A stretch of DNA of 64,000 nt from Entamoeba invadens IP1 (lineage: Eukaryota; Evosea; Mastigamoebida; Endamoebidae), in assembly GCF_000330505.1 (NCBI RefSeq), contig NW_004443515.1, positions 40,220 through 104,219 of the forward strand, written 5' to 3'. A program made the translations under genes and the position numbers. Of the stretch, positions 10,255 to 21,629 are shown one piece after another. Below the pieces are notes generated by a model, which was not told the DNA's origin, did not search any database, and saw only the letters and a list, made by a program, of their open reading frames with translations. Within the stretch, counting starts at the first letter, position 1. The number at the start of each line of letters is the position of its first letter.

Positions 10255-11234
10255 TATATTTTTAATATATTTCTGATTCTTTGTTAGCTGAACCAGTTTT
10301 ACCAAAGTTATATTTAATAATGACTATATCAGTTATACCCATGTAAACTTGTTTTGAACTCACTAAATTATTCTTAGCTTTGTCTGCTTTAGAAATAATA
10401 GACTGTTCAATGTTAGTTGTAAGGTTAACAATATCTTCATCATTTTTTATTATATTATCTTTGGTAATACTTAGTTTGTTGTTTTTTATTTTTTTATTTT
10501 ATATTCATATATTTCTTCATCATTGATTAATTTCATTTCTTCAGTTATGTAGTTAAAACCGATGTTGATTTTACATGGTTTATTTGCATTTTGTAATGAT
10601 TGTTGAATCATATTTTATAATTGATCAAGATTATTAACTTTGTATATTTCTCTTTCAACTACTGGAATATCAGATTTAACATGTTTGAAATTACTAGTAT
10701 CAACTTCTGGTTCTTCGAAATGTACATATATTTCATCAAAATGAGATTCCTTTCTATTGTTGATTAAGCATTCAGTAAATGATTCAATATCAAATGGTTC
10801 TCTAAATACAATACATTCATATTCATTATTTCTAAACAAGTCTGATTTTTGAAGTTCAATATGTTTGTTGAAAACTTTGTTAAGTTGTTCTTTAACATCA
10901 TTGATCTTAGATTTAATGTTGACTTGTTGTTTAGTAAGTTCTGAATATCTGTTTTCAACGTTTTGTCTTTGAACATTGTTCTCATTATAAATTCTAGCAA
11001 TAGCTTTTTCAATTTTTTTAAATTGTATTGGTTTGTTTTGAAATAAGTCTTACCTTTTCTTTCATATGTACCGAGAACACGTTTAGCAATATTTAATTTG
11101 TCTTCAGTATATAACACTGCTTTAATAACATCTTGAACAATTTTCATTGATTCAATGTCAATATCACGTTCTGGATGAATAAAGAAATAAAGGTTTAACA
11201 AATTTGTGAAATCTTGTTTGGTAGCTCTTGGCAT
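10255..11234 (-). pseudogene. Maverick-associated ORF upstream of the polymerase, unknown, broken
   Basis: Starts MPRATKQDFTNLLNLYFFIH at 11234 and can be followed through frameshifts near 10840-11030 and 10615 and a stop near 10490 to a C-terminus SSKQVYMGITDIVIIKYNFG and stop near 10255, only about 12 bp before the polymerase ATG at 10243. It would be a Lys/Asn-rich protein of about 320 residues. The middle has a coiled-coil-like character. No family is recognised. Its tight spacing to the polymerase suggests joint expression, which would fit a replication-associated role such as a terminal protein, but that is inference without motif support. Confidence 0.4.
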
Positions 11235-11291
11235 CTTTTATAGAAGTAAAAAAATGAAAAATATTAAAAATATAACCAAATATTAATAGTA

Positions 11292-12857
11292 TTTCAAAAC
11301 TCTGTACCGTTTCCAATATTTATAAATACCCTTTGTTTTAATTTCCCATTATTTACTGTTTTTATTTGTTTTATTTATTATTTTCCTTTTTGTTGAAACA
11401 ACAACAGTACACAGTTTAAAACCCTTAAAAACCAATACGGTTTCAATTATTGAACAAAAAATCGGGAAAGCACCCAAATATTGGGTAAATCTTCCCCGAT
11501 TTTCCAGGTTTGTTATTTGGTTAGTGATCCTTTTTGTGATTAAATGTGAATATAATTGCATGTTTCAAACAAACACAAGATAAACGACAATATAACAATA
11601 AACAAACGATGTGATGAAGGACACCACTGCATTAAATAATGCAACACTTAAATTAATAATAAGTTTTTGTTTATTTAAACAATTCAAAAAGTCATCAATA
11701 ACATATAAACAACAAACATTTGGAAAACAAGTTCGCTAATTACTACATTATTAACATGTTGGAGCTTCCTTTTTTCAGTTTTATATGAAAAAAATAAAAA
11801 AGTTGATGTTTTATTTTTTTGCCGAGTATAAAAAATAAAAAAAGAGGAAAAACCTGTTTGAGCTCTTTTGTGGATTTTTATCCTTAAGATTTTAGTAAAA
11901 TTAATATTCTAATGATAACAAAAATCACTAAAATATTCGAATTATTGTTATTATGCACCATCTCCAAGTGTTTCAATACTTAAAGCAATTTGCTAAGACG
12001 ACGAACATTTGCAATGTACGTTTTGTTGCCACTGAAGCCAACTTTTCATCAACTTGATTCACATTGATTCATAGAGTGTTTATATTATAAATATACATGC
12101 TTTCAATTGTAGATATTAGTACGTCTGTTTTTTCTAACAAGATTAACTTCGACAACCGTCCCTAAAATTAAGTATCTTTATCATAATATTCAACATTAAA
12201 CATATTACTCAATTTGATATTGATGTAAAAAACTTTTAAAAACGAACTGTTTTTGTTTAAACCTTTAGTTTTTATAATCAAAGGCGTCTTTTCCATCAAG
12301 GACTCTATCAGATATTATCGTTTTGATTTTTGGAGATTATTCAGTGAAATTGTTATTCAAAAAATTATGTTTTGGTAGTTCGGCAAAATAGTATGTTGTG
12401 TTTCAATGAAAAAAATTTCTGGGAAAAAAACACAAAATAAACTCCAACGTGTTAAATAAAATAAACAGTTAAAAAATAAATAAAAACAATTGTCTAATTT
12501 TTAATGATATTTTTTCAATGCGAATTTTCTTATTCATACTTTTCAATTTTATTTGATACACAACTTGGTGATTCTGTAAACATAGACATAAAATTATAAA
12601 GTTATGTTTTCATTTTTTTGGCAAAATTTGAGTTATGGTAATCAAAATTTTGATCGGAAGTTTAGTTTGTTTTTTATATTTTTCAAGTAAATTTAAATGC
12701 AAAATTTTTTTTGTCAAGTAAAATTTTAAAAAATCGGGTTCGTTATTTTGTTTTTACGAGTAAATGTTTATAACAAAAAATGAGGGTTAAGCAAAAAATA
12801 TTAATTTAGGAATAATAAGCCCAATAAATTGGGACGTCCCAGTACAGAGTTTTGAAA
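11292..12857. repeat. Inverted pair TTTCAAAACTCTGTAC, possible 1.57-kb element
   Basis: The 16-bp word TTTCAAAACTCTGTAC at 11292-11307 recurs inverted at 12842-12857, followed inward by related TCCCAAT/TTCCAAT words. It lies directly at the right edge of the Maverick-like remnant. Between the arms there is no convincing gene (a 70-codon minus ORF at 11349-11561 is not credible), but there is a second inverted pair (11752-12454) and a hairpin near 11460-11505 in which AATCGGG pairs with CCCGATT and CACCCAA with TTGGGT. It could be a non-autonomous transposon with another nested inside it. Confidence 0.4.
11752..12454. mobile_element. Non-autonomous element with degenerate ~85-bp inverted ends
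   Basis: The left arm (11752-11838) begins TAACATGTTGGAGCTT, continues TATATGAAAAAAA and ends near TTTTTGCCGAG. The right arm (12379-12454), read inward from 12454, gives TAACACGTTGGAGTTT... and TTTTGCCGAA. A third, independent copy of the same arm occurs at 58636-58719. The interior is AT-rich without coding sequence. The superfamily is not identifiable from the ends. Confidence 0.5.
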
Positions 12858-13098
12858 AAAAGTTTTGTTCTGCACAATGCATATAAAATCAAAACATTGT
12901 AAATGTGTCTTGTTTAATAATTGTGTGCAGAAGGTTAATAAAAAATTGGATTCTCTTTTCTATTGTTTTTGTGAATGAATTAATAAATTCAATTCATTTA
13001 AACAATTTAACATTTTTTACGTTTATTGAATGATTATTTTAAAAACTAAGACTCTTTTATGTTCATATGGTTTTAAGTACTAATTAATTTTAAAAGAA

Positions 13099-13169
13099 GC
13101 ATTTGTGGTCTAAGGGCAGAATTCCACCCTTCCAAGGTGGAGATCCGGGTTCGAGTCCCGGCAAATGCA
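13099..13169 (+). tRNA. tRNA-Gly (anticodon TCC)
   Basis: A complete cloverleaf: acceptor GCATTTG with CAAATGC, D arm with box A TGGTCTAAGGGC, anticodon stem CCACC/GGTGG around the loop CTTCCAA (anticodon TCC), T arm with perfect box B GGTTCGAGTCC, and discriminator A at 13169. There is no intron and no encoded CCA. An ATTTTT run follows at once and can serve as the RNA polymerase III stop. The gene stands alone; no other tRNA is in the window, although Entamoeba tRNA genes are mostly in tandem arrays. It seems functional. Confidence 0.93.
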
Positions 13170-14255
13170 TTTTTGTAAAAATATTAATTAGTTGTAAAAT
13201 TTTTACACTCCAAGATGTTAATATTCAATCACCACATTCAATTGAATTTGGATATTAATTCAATTCTTGCTGACAAAAAAATGAATTTTTTTAGAGTTGT
13301 TGATTCAGTAAATTTTATAATTATTAGACACCAAAAAATCACTTTCAATTATATTTTATTGGATTTAAATCAATTACAAAAAACAATCTTTTCGCACTTT
13401 CATAATTTTTTTGATTATTTTTATTTAGAAACGTATTGAATAAAATCCAGTTAATTAAAACATATGTATCATTTTACAGGTTTTAAGCTTCACTCTTAGT
13501 TGTACACATTTTTAATTATTAATATAACAAAGTTAATATCATTACAAAACATTCGAATGAATAAATAAAAAATAAACAATAGGGTTGAAAAAATATTGTT
13601 TGTTGATATGTTTTTGGATATAAATATTATGTGATGGAAGATTTTATTTATGATTTTCTATTATTTTCAATGATTGTGACATTTTTTTTGTTCAATAAAA
13701 AATCATAAATAATGTAATTATATATTACAATACATTTTTTGTTATTTCACCACAACGTTATCATCAATTATTATACAACAAATTTAGTTAACAATTATAA
13801 ACAGGTGTTATTAATTATTTTATTTTTACTTGCTTATCATCATATATTTTCATCTCACAACACTGAAAATCAAACCATTGTATTTCTTTAACACCACAAC
13901 AATTATGAAAATTATATCACAATTAATTTAATTATTACTTGTTGATGATTTAAAAAAGTTTAAAAAATATTGTTTGCGACTACACTTTTAGACATATGAA
14001 GCAATTTAAATAAAACATTAAAACTTTCAAACGTGTAACTTCATGCTAACAAAGAAAAAGATTCTATCAAATTGAAAATATGTATAAGTTTAAGCATTAT
14101 ATAATTTCGGCTTAAAATTTATACAAATGTATATATATTAACTGTATCAATTATCTTCGTCCAAAAGTTTTGATTAAGATTGTACAACAACTCGGAGTAA
14201 TATAATTTGAATTAAAGGGGGGAAATATGTCATATTTTTAATATTGTTGTTATGA
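13170..14255. other. AT-rich stretch, no gene seen
   Basis: A 74-codon plus ORF (13215-13439) shows no domain or family character. Nothing else is recognised in this stretch. Confidence 0.5.
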
Positions 14256-15830
14256 ATGGTATTTAAGGGATTCATGAGGATTGTTAATTTTTCTGGTGAT
14301 GGTAAATATCTTAAACATAATTTCTTTCAATTTCGATTTTTTTGCCTAAGATCAAAAAGGTATATTTTGAAACACATGATTTTCTTTAAAAATGCTATTT
14401 ATGGATTTTTTGAAAGATGATTCTTTCAGTTGATTTTTACAAAAAAATAATCTATTTCCATTTTTTGATTTACCACAAGACTAACTTTGGTTTAAATGAA
14501 AACATTTGACAGACATTTAAATTATCGAAAAAGTCGATTTTTTTTTATCAAAATCACAAAACAAATTAATCGAACAATTTTTAATTTTTTTTAAAAATAT
14601 AATTTATTATAAATCAATTCATGATATTTCAAACAATAAAAATTGATAGCAAATAACGTATTAATAACGTATACTCTATGCGATGACAATTTATGTATTT
14701 GCGCAAATTCAAAAAGAGAGGTTTTGGATATCGATAAAACAACAATTGATAAATAAACAAAATTTTAAAATAAAATCATTTTTGTTTTAAACGGTTTTAT
14801 TTATATTTCAAAACATATATACACAAGAAATATATGTTTATATTATTTTTTTATACATTATCAACTCTCAATAAAAATGTGTTCAATTTATTAATCAATT
14901 TTATATATTATTTGGCGTTTTTGTTGTGTTTTGACGATTTTTGACATAATCAATTAACAAAACCCACTTTATAATAATTCTTTGATAATTTTATTTATAG
15001 AATTTTAAATCAATAATGGCAGTGCTATAAATATCTCTGAGGATGGTAAGTCGTGTAACAAACAGACATTATCAACACAGACTTAAACATCTAAAAAGTG
15101 AAATGACGTGTTCCCATATTCAAAAATAGTAACTTACTCAATATACATTTCAGATAGACGTAAAAGTGTAAACTTTCTATTTCTGTCATCCTCAGAAAAT
15201 AATTGCCATCCTCAGAACTGTAAATTTGTTTAAAACACAAGTTAATATCAAAATGAAACAATCATATTAAAATGTACACAATATGAAAAACTTTGTTATT
15301 ATAATAAATTTGAATAATTGCATAAATTACAAAATTATTAATAAATTTGTTTTTTTAAATCACATTTTTAAAAAATCAGTGTTTTCGACTTTTTCAATTT
15401 TCATTTTGATTTGAAAAACAATTATCAATTTAAATGTAAATTTTAATTATTATGTAATAAAGACGGATTCGGAAATAATTTCAATAAGTATATAATCATA
15501 ATATGAACAAGTTGAATTCACACTTTGTTGTTTCCCGTTTCAAGTTCGCGAGATATAATTATTGTTTTTGTTTACTGATTATTGTGGCGATTTTTTGATT
15601 GTATTTAATTTTTTGGCATTTATGACAAATTATTACCATTATTTAAAAATTGAACTTTGACTCGAAATATTAAGTGTAAATTATAACTTGAGTTATGAGA
15701 GTGGGCTTTATGGGGAACTGAACCTTATGGATTTGTTTTTTGTATCACCAGAAAAATATTTTTTAATAAGGATAGCTTTAATCCTGAGGATACACCTTAT
15801 CCTCAAGAACCCCTTTACTAAATAATTTTT
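14256..15830. repeat. Weak inverted ends, possible degenerate element
   Basis: AAGGGATTCATGAGGAT followed by TTTTTCTGGTGAT (14268-14301) is mirrored by AAGGGGTTCTTGAGGAT and TTTTTCTGGTGAT read inward from about 15826; the right arm has about 35 extra bases between the two blocks. Between them are further CATCCTCAG/CTGAGGATG words (15035-15215). No gene is seen inside. This may be an old transposon; support is weak. Confidence 0.3.
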
Positions 15831-16042
15831 TTCTTTACCATTTATTTGATTTTCTTTTTTTTGAGTATTATGAATATAGTTAATTATGGTTCATTTTTAT
15901 AATAAATTATATAATAAATTTATAGTTGTTAAACTGTGGATATACTAAATATAATTTTTGAATGAGTATAGTTTTTTTATAGTAAAACGTCGAATATTTA
16001 ATTATGAATAGTTAAAGTAAGTTAATCGTTATTATTAATTAA

Positions 16043-16896
16043 TTATTTGAAATGTCCACCAGCTGCAGTTTTCTGGAATATTGGTCTTCTCAATTTAAGG
16101 TTCTTAATAATCATACCTAATCACATATCAAAATTCTTGTTGACAATGTCGACGATTTTTTCATCAGGAATAACACCAGTCTTGTATGTGTCAACATAGA
16201 CACTCAATGGATGTGAAATACCAATGGCATAACTCAACTGGACAAGTGGCTCTCTTGCACAACCCAGCATTCACAAGACTCTTTGCAATCCATCTAGCAC
16301 AATAAGCCCCACTTCTGTCTACTTTCGATGAATCTTTTCCAGAGAAAGCTCCTCCACCACGAGCTCCCCATCCTCCATAAGTGTCGATAATAATCTTTCT
16401 TCCAGTGAGTCCAGCATCGCCCATTGGACCTCCAATGACAAATCTTCCACTTGGATTATTGAATCTGAGTGTGTTGCTATCAATCAACTCCATTAGAATG
16501 ACCTTCTTAGTGACTTCTTCTTCGAGTGTCTTAGAAATCTCTTCATTGGTGACTTCCGGAGAGTGTTGTGTAGAGATGACAATGGTGTGGACTCAAATTG
16601 GAGTTAAATATCGGTCATTGTTTTCATATTCCAAAGTGACTTGTGTCTTCGCATCTGGTCTCAGCCATGATATAATTCCCTTCTTCCTGCACTCTTCAAA
16701 TCTCATCACCAATTTTGAAGCTAAGACGTGTGTCAATGGCATCATTTCCTTCGATTCATCAGTGGCATATCCAAACATAATACCCTGGTCACCCGCTCCA
16801 ATGTCTTCGTTTTTCTTGGCCACGTGGACTCGGAATGAAGATCTGTGTGACTATCTTTGTCGGGTTCGCTGTGTGGGCTATGATCACTTTGGCCAT
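16043..16896 (-). pseudogene. S-adenosylmethionine synthetase pseudogene, 5'-truncated
   Basis: The middle and C-terminal domains of methionine adenosyltransferase are plain: [16 protein letters not shown] (ATP-binding signature 1), [31 protein letters not shown], and [19 protein letters not shown] (signature 2). The C-terminal part, in another frame, has [19 protein letters not shown] and ends AAGGHFK. The first roughly 100 residues of the enzyme are absent; a short unrelated or scrambled lead with ATG at 16896 stands in their place. Disruptions are a TGA replacing Arg after YLTPI, a frameshift near 16240, and a TGA near 16120. The sequence is GC-richer than its surroundings. The parent enzyme makes S-adenosylmethionine from ATP and methionine; this copy cannot. 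It is either a truncated duplicate or a retrocopy (no clear poly-A tail). Confidence 0.9.
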
Positions 16897-17689
16897 TTTA
16901 ATTATTATTATTGTCATTCTTTGCTTTTAAACCAGTAACCAAACAATAAGTGTAAAACAATTAATTAGAATTTAGTAAAAGCATGTCATTTTGTGTTTAA
17001 AGACCACTCAGAGAGAAAAGCTGCATAATCATGGTAATCATACATCTATTGTCATCATTGTGGCGATTAGATGACAAATTTTTTTTTGTTTTTATACCCA
17101 ATCTTTGTTTTTGACAAATATTTTTTTTTATTATGCTAATACTATTTAAACTATACACATTTTGAAAATACCAACTAAAAATCAACTGAATTTTTTTATA
17201 AATACTTTAATTTCCTATTTTTCTATTTCTATTTTTTAAAAAGGACAATTCTAGTAAATATAATAATTTTATTTTAAAATAACTACAATCAATAACTTAT
17301 ATTTTTATACGACAGATAGATAACTGGTTTGTCCTTCATTTAAAAATATATTCTTGAATTTGGATTGTTTGTGGAATTAAAACCCAATTTTACATTTTAC
17401 TCTATGACAAATGCGTATTTTTTGATTATGGAAAAAGAGACATTTTTGATTGGTATTGTTGATTTACAAAAATATGTTATAATTTATAATCATTTCATTG
17501 TATTATAATATATTATTATTTTATTATTAAATAGACAATATTTAAGAATTGAAAAAGATATTTTAATGACTTTTGGCTGGAATTGTATTTTTTTTAAACT
17601 ATAGGCCATTTCAGTGTTGAACCACTTCAATTAGGCAAATTTGGTTGTAATTTCTTCGCTGAGTTGCCTAAAATTTTTCAAATGGAAGT

Positions 17690-18236
17690 AATAAATCTTT
17701 TTCTTTTTTTGGTTTGAAGGGTTTTCATGAGTTTTGGCAGTGTCATTACCATGGGTGGCACATGGTAATATTCAGTTCGTCCTATTTCGACTTCTTCTAT
17801 ATTACAACGTTCCAAGTCCAATTTCCCATATAATGTTCCAAATCGTAAATATACTTAGAGCAGATTTTCATTTTGTATAAAATTGGACAACTGGCCTTCA
17901 TGACACTATTTTTTAATCCATTTTTTAAATTTAATCTGAACGAATCGATAGAATTACAGAAATCGTTGTTATCAACTAAAACGTTTTTATTTGTTCTACA
18001 CAAACTTCCGTTGTGAACTTGTTAGAAGTAAAATCTTCAAAAATTGTTCTTCTTATTACGAGTTGTTTGATCGCTTCGTCGACATTAATAGAAAAGTAAA
18101 TACATTGATTCCCATCATGGACATGTGTAAATAACACAGTTTTAAGTGTTTTTGGAATGTGATTGTTTACAGTATATACATTTATTTCTTTTATCTGAAC
18201 TTTTGTATGAGAAAAGTCGATTGTTTTGACTTACCA
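17690..18236 (-). pseudogene. Unidentified protein pseudogene
   Basis: On the minus strand a coding-like protein of about 180 residues can be followed: VQIKEINVYTVNNHIPKTLK... (in frame from about 18236), a TTT-TAG stop with a frameshift near 18000, then NKNVLVDNNDFCNSIDSFRL... and LYKMKICSKYIYDLEHYMGN, then a frameshift near 17800 into EVEIGRTEYYHVPPMVMTLP. Codon and amino acid use look coding, unlike the flanks. No family is recognised. Disruptions show it is dead. Confidence 0.45.
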
Positions 18237-18239
18237 ATT

Positions 18240-19036
18240 AATTTGAAATATCAAATTACACTTCGAGAACAGACTCCTTAAAGTGGAAAATCAACTTGTA
18301 TTTTTAATGTGATATATGTGAGAGAAAGAAGATAAGACAAATCAAAAATAACCGACTTGGAATTAAACACACTTTCTGTTTTGATACAGATATATTCCCC
18401 AACATACTACTAAACATTATTTACGTCCAGAAATTTACATTCAAAGGTGTATGTTAAAAATGTATTGGAATATTGGTAAACAACATTTTAAAAGGTTGAC
18501 ACCACATTTTTGTGTATTTTGAATAAGAAATAAATCAAGCCTGTGAAAATTCAACTAAAGAAGTAAAGTTGTTGAATTCTGGAAATTCAAAGTATAACTT
18601 TTTTGTTTGTTTTTTGTAAGTTTCGAAATTCTGAAATAAAGTTGGTGCCAGTTTGAAAAAGAGTTGAATGAGGACACAACATTTGTTCGAGTTCTGGGGA
18701 AAAAATGTAAAAACGATTAAAGTGAAAGAGTGTTGGAAAATGTTATTGGGTTTGTTTTAAAACAAAAAATGGCAGAGGATGTGTGATGTGCCATAAATAA
18801 AAAGTTTTTTCCATAAGGTTTGTTTGAGAGACTGTGTTTGTGTTTGTTGCATAAAAAGCATATCATCAGTTATGATGTGCTACATTTTTATAAGTAATTA
18901 TTTTAAAAAAATATTATACATTTTATATCTATAAATACAAGAATGTGTTTGGTGCATTAAAATTAATTCAATTTTTTTTAATGTTTAATAATCAAATTTT
19001 TCACGTTTTAATACACATAGGATTACTTCATCAATG
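18240..19036. other. AT-rich stretch, no gene seen
   Basis: No coding sequence, RNA gene or clear repeat was found here. Confidence 0.5.
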
Positions 19037-19038
19037 TA

Positions 19039-20273
19039 CAGTAGGGAAAATGGACCCGGTACTTTAGAAATGAATCCGAACCTTTAGTAAAAACTCCTAA
19101 TGATTAGGGCTTCTTCCAGTTGTAATAAATGTGCACAATTTGGAAAGAACCAATCATTTTAACCCTTCGAAAAAAACTGAAACTTTACAAAATTGTCCAA
19201 TCAATTTAAACTAATTTCATTTTTCTTTTTTTCAACATTTTTGTTATTTTCTCTCTATATTTCATTGCGCCAAAACACCGTTAAATCACGGGAAATACAG
19301 ATTTAAACAATTATGAAATGTTGAACATTTTCTATTATAATTAATGTTAAAAACCTTGTTTATAGAAAATGTTTTTTCTTCTTAAATAATCTTTTCTAAT
19401 TAACAATCAACAAGTAAAATAATATACTTGTGAATTAAGATTATTTCATCATATCTTTAACTTTGGACTTCATGAAAATGGTATTAACAGTCCAAGTGTC
19501 TTTTAACAAATATTGTGATAGTGAATTTATAGTTATTTCATGATAATATTTTGACAACCTATGATGAAAATGAACCACTTTGCATGTTTATTTTATCTAC
19601 TATGACACTATATAATAATTTTATGTTGTAATACCAAATTGTTCATGTTTTAATTCCAAACAGTTTAAAATGTTATTACATTTTTTGTTTTTAAATGTTA
19701 TTTTGAAAAAATAATTCTTTATAATATTAATAGTTTTTAATAGCTTTATTATATATTCAGGGTTAATAAGTGATTAACTAAAATTTTTAATTATTTAAAG
19801 AAAAAATCGAAAAAAACAATTTATTGCATACTGTTTGTTTCATTCACATCTGTTTTAGTAATCTGTTGTCATCCATTAACACAATAGAAAGCAACAACCT
19901 GAGTGATACAAGACCTCTCAAGTATTATTACTATGAGAGGTGTCTATAACTGGGTTTTAAAATCCATTTAAAAAAACCAAAATATGCTGCGGCTTGGGAT
20001 AAGAGGTGATGATCGACGAGAAAAAGACATCCTCTTAAAATTTAAACAAATTGTTGTATTTTTTGTTATTTGGATTTAGTTATTGGTATTTTCTTTAATG
20101 AATAATGTTATTGATAAAATGTTATTTGAATTGTGTTATTTGAATTTTTGTTATTAAAATAATGTTATTGCCTATAAAGGGTTTTGTCCCAAAAATGTAT
20201 TTTTTTACCGTTTCACATTTTTTACTAAAGTTGCCCTAATTGTTCTAATGATCCTAGTTCATTTCTCCTACTG
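19039..20273. mobile_element. Second TA-flanked Tc1/mariner-type non-autonomous element
   Basis: The left end begins CAGTAGGGAAAATGGAC at 19039; the right end read inward from 20273 begins CAGTAGGAGAAATGAAC. The ends match over about 55 bp with gaps, both finishing in a shared TTTAGTAAAAA block. TA flanks both ends (19037-19038 and 20274-20275). There is no transposase. The interior has a less AT-rich island at 19860-20040 with two hairpins: ACCTCTCA/TGAGAGGT at 19911-19945 and TAAGAGG/CCTCTTA at 20000-20037. The terminal CAGT resembles that of the element at 1966, but the inner repeat sequence differs, so it is a separate family. The islanded interior may again be captured DNA, not identified. 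Confidence 0.75.
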
Positions 20274-20275
20274 TA

Positions 20276-21629
20276 CTTAAAATATCTATTTATAAATAGT
20301 AATTAACATTAATATTAATATAAATTATCTTTAGTTTATTTTTTTTTTCAAATTATGAATAAAAACTAGTAATTAATGGTTTTTTGTTGTTTTGGAATAG
20401 TTAAAAAAATCAAAAAGAATGGTTAAGCTATAGTTTTTATATAATAAATGTATAGTTTTAGAAATTGTTTATTTTGAACAAGGACAAAGAACAGTTGGAA
20501 TAAAGAACGAGTAAAATGTGGCCCGAATAAGATGAAGAGGAAAAGACACTTATGATTCGGAAAAACAGGTCGAGAAGTAGCAGAACATTTTTTGTTGTCA
20601 ATTTTTAGACATTTCTGTTGTTTTGAATAATACATAAGGTAAGTCCCAGTTTTGGATATGGACAAATACGCGTTCAAATAAAAATGTAAAATTTGACTTT
20701 TTGAATAAATATTTATAATTAGCTAAATATGAGATGCTATGAAAATTATCCCAGGACGAGTTCTCCCATTTTTGTTGTATTTAATAAAAATGTTGTTTAA
20801 ATAATAATTACAATCATTTATTTGTTTTATTTAAAACTATTTTAAGCTACTATATAGTGTTGAAAGCATAAAAACAAGTTTTTAATATTATAATTGAACA
20901 AACATGGTTATTTTTTTTATCAATAATATCAATAAACATGTAAATATATTTTTGGAAATTTTAATCGAGTTATTTAAAATAAAAAACAAAAAATGCATTT
21001 TAAACACATTTCGCTGCACAAATCAATAAAACATATAAATAGTTTATTTTACTATACTGATGTTGTCACAAAGGCAAAAAAGATTCAATAATTCATCATC
21101 AGCAACAAAAATATAATCAAACTATTTTAAATAGAAACTAAAACATAATATAATAAAAGTTAAAAAAAAGATTTTTGTATTAGTAGGTTTTTTGTAACGT
21201 GTTAGTTATGTTAAGATTGCCAAAAATGTGTATAAGGCATTTTAAGATTTATTTTTTTGTTGTTTTTTGTTGTTTTTATTGAAAAAAAGATTAATTATTT
21301 TGTGTTGTGTTTTTCTTTCGAATATATATTAATATAAACGTGAAGTATTTATATATTATTTTAAAATAAACATGGATAATATAAGTAAATCGGTTATAAA
21401 ATAGTTCAAAATCCAAAACTAATACCAAATATTTATTACAATCGAACAAAACATACAACAAATAAAAATCGTTTTATATTATTATACATTTAAATCAACA
21501 ATTATTAACATTGATATATTTTTTTAATTCGAAAACAAGTTAAAAAGAAAGGTTTTCTGTTTATAACATGAGATAATCGATATATAATACAAATAAAAAA
21601 CTAAAAATAACAATCAAAATTACTAACAA
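20276..21629. other. AT-rich stretch, no gene seen
   Basis: One 84-codon minus ORF (20423-20677) has no recognisable feature. The stretch is probably the 5' flank of the Mutator-like element; no terminal inverted repeat was found by eye. Confidence 0.4.

Larger units (their letters stand above)
3216..11234. mobile_element. Maverick/Polinton-like element, decayed remnant
   Basis: About 8 kb of consecutive broken ORFs includes three hallmark proteins of Maverick/Polinton or related protein-primed viruses: a type B DNA polymerase (6484-10243, minus), an A32/FtsK-like packaging ATPase (4006-4823, plus), and a primase-like protein (5258-6420, minus). Three further unidentified ORFs lie at 3216-3965, 4834-5170 and 10255-11234. 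No retroviral-type integrase, adenoviral-type protease or capsid gene was recognised, and no long terminal repeats were found. Full Mavericks are usually 15-20 kb, so this is either a truncated copy or a related plasmid or virus-like element. Every gene has stops or frameshifts. The left edge meets the Tc1-type element (right TA at 3192-3193) and the right edge is near 11290, where inverted repeats begin. Confidence 0.75.

Noticed and set aside
13215..13439. 74-codon plus ORF after the tRNA
   Set aside because: Low-complexity Ile/Asn/Phe composition; no family character.
20423..20677. 84-codon minus ORF
   Set aside because: No motif and no supporting context.
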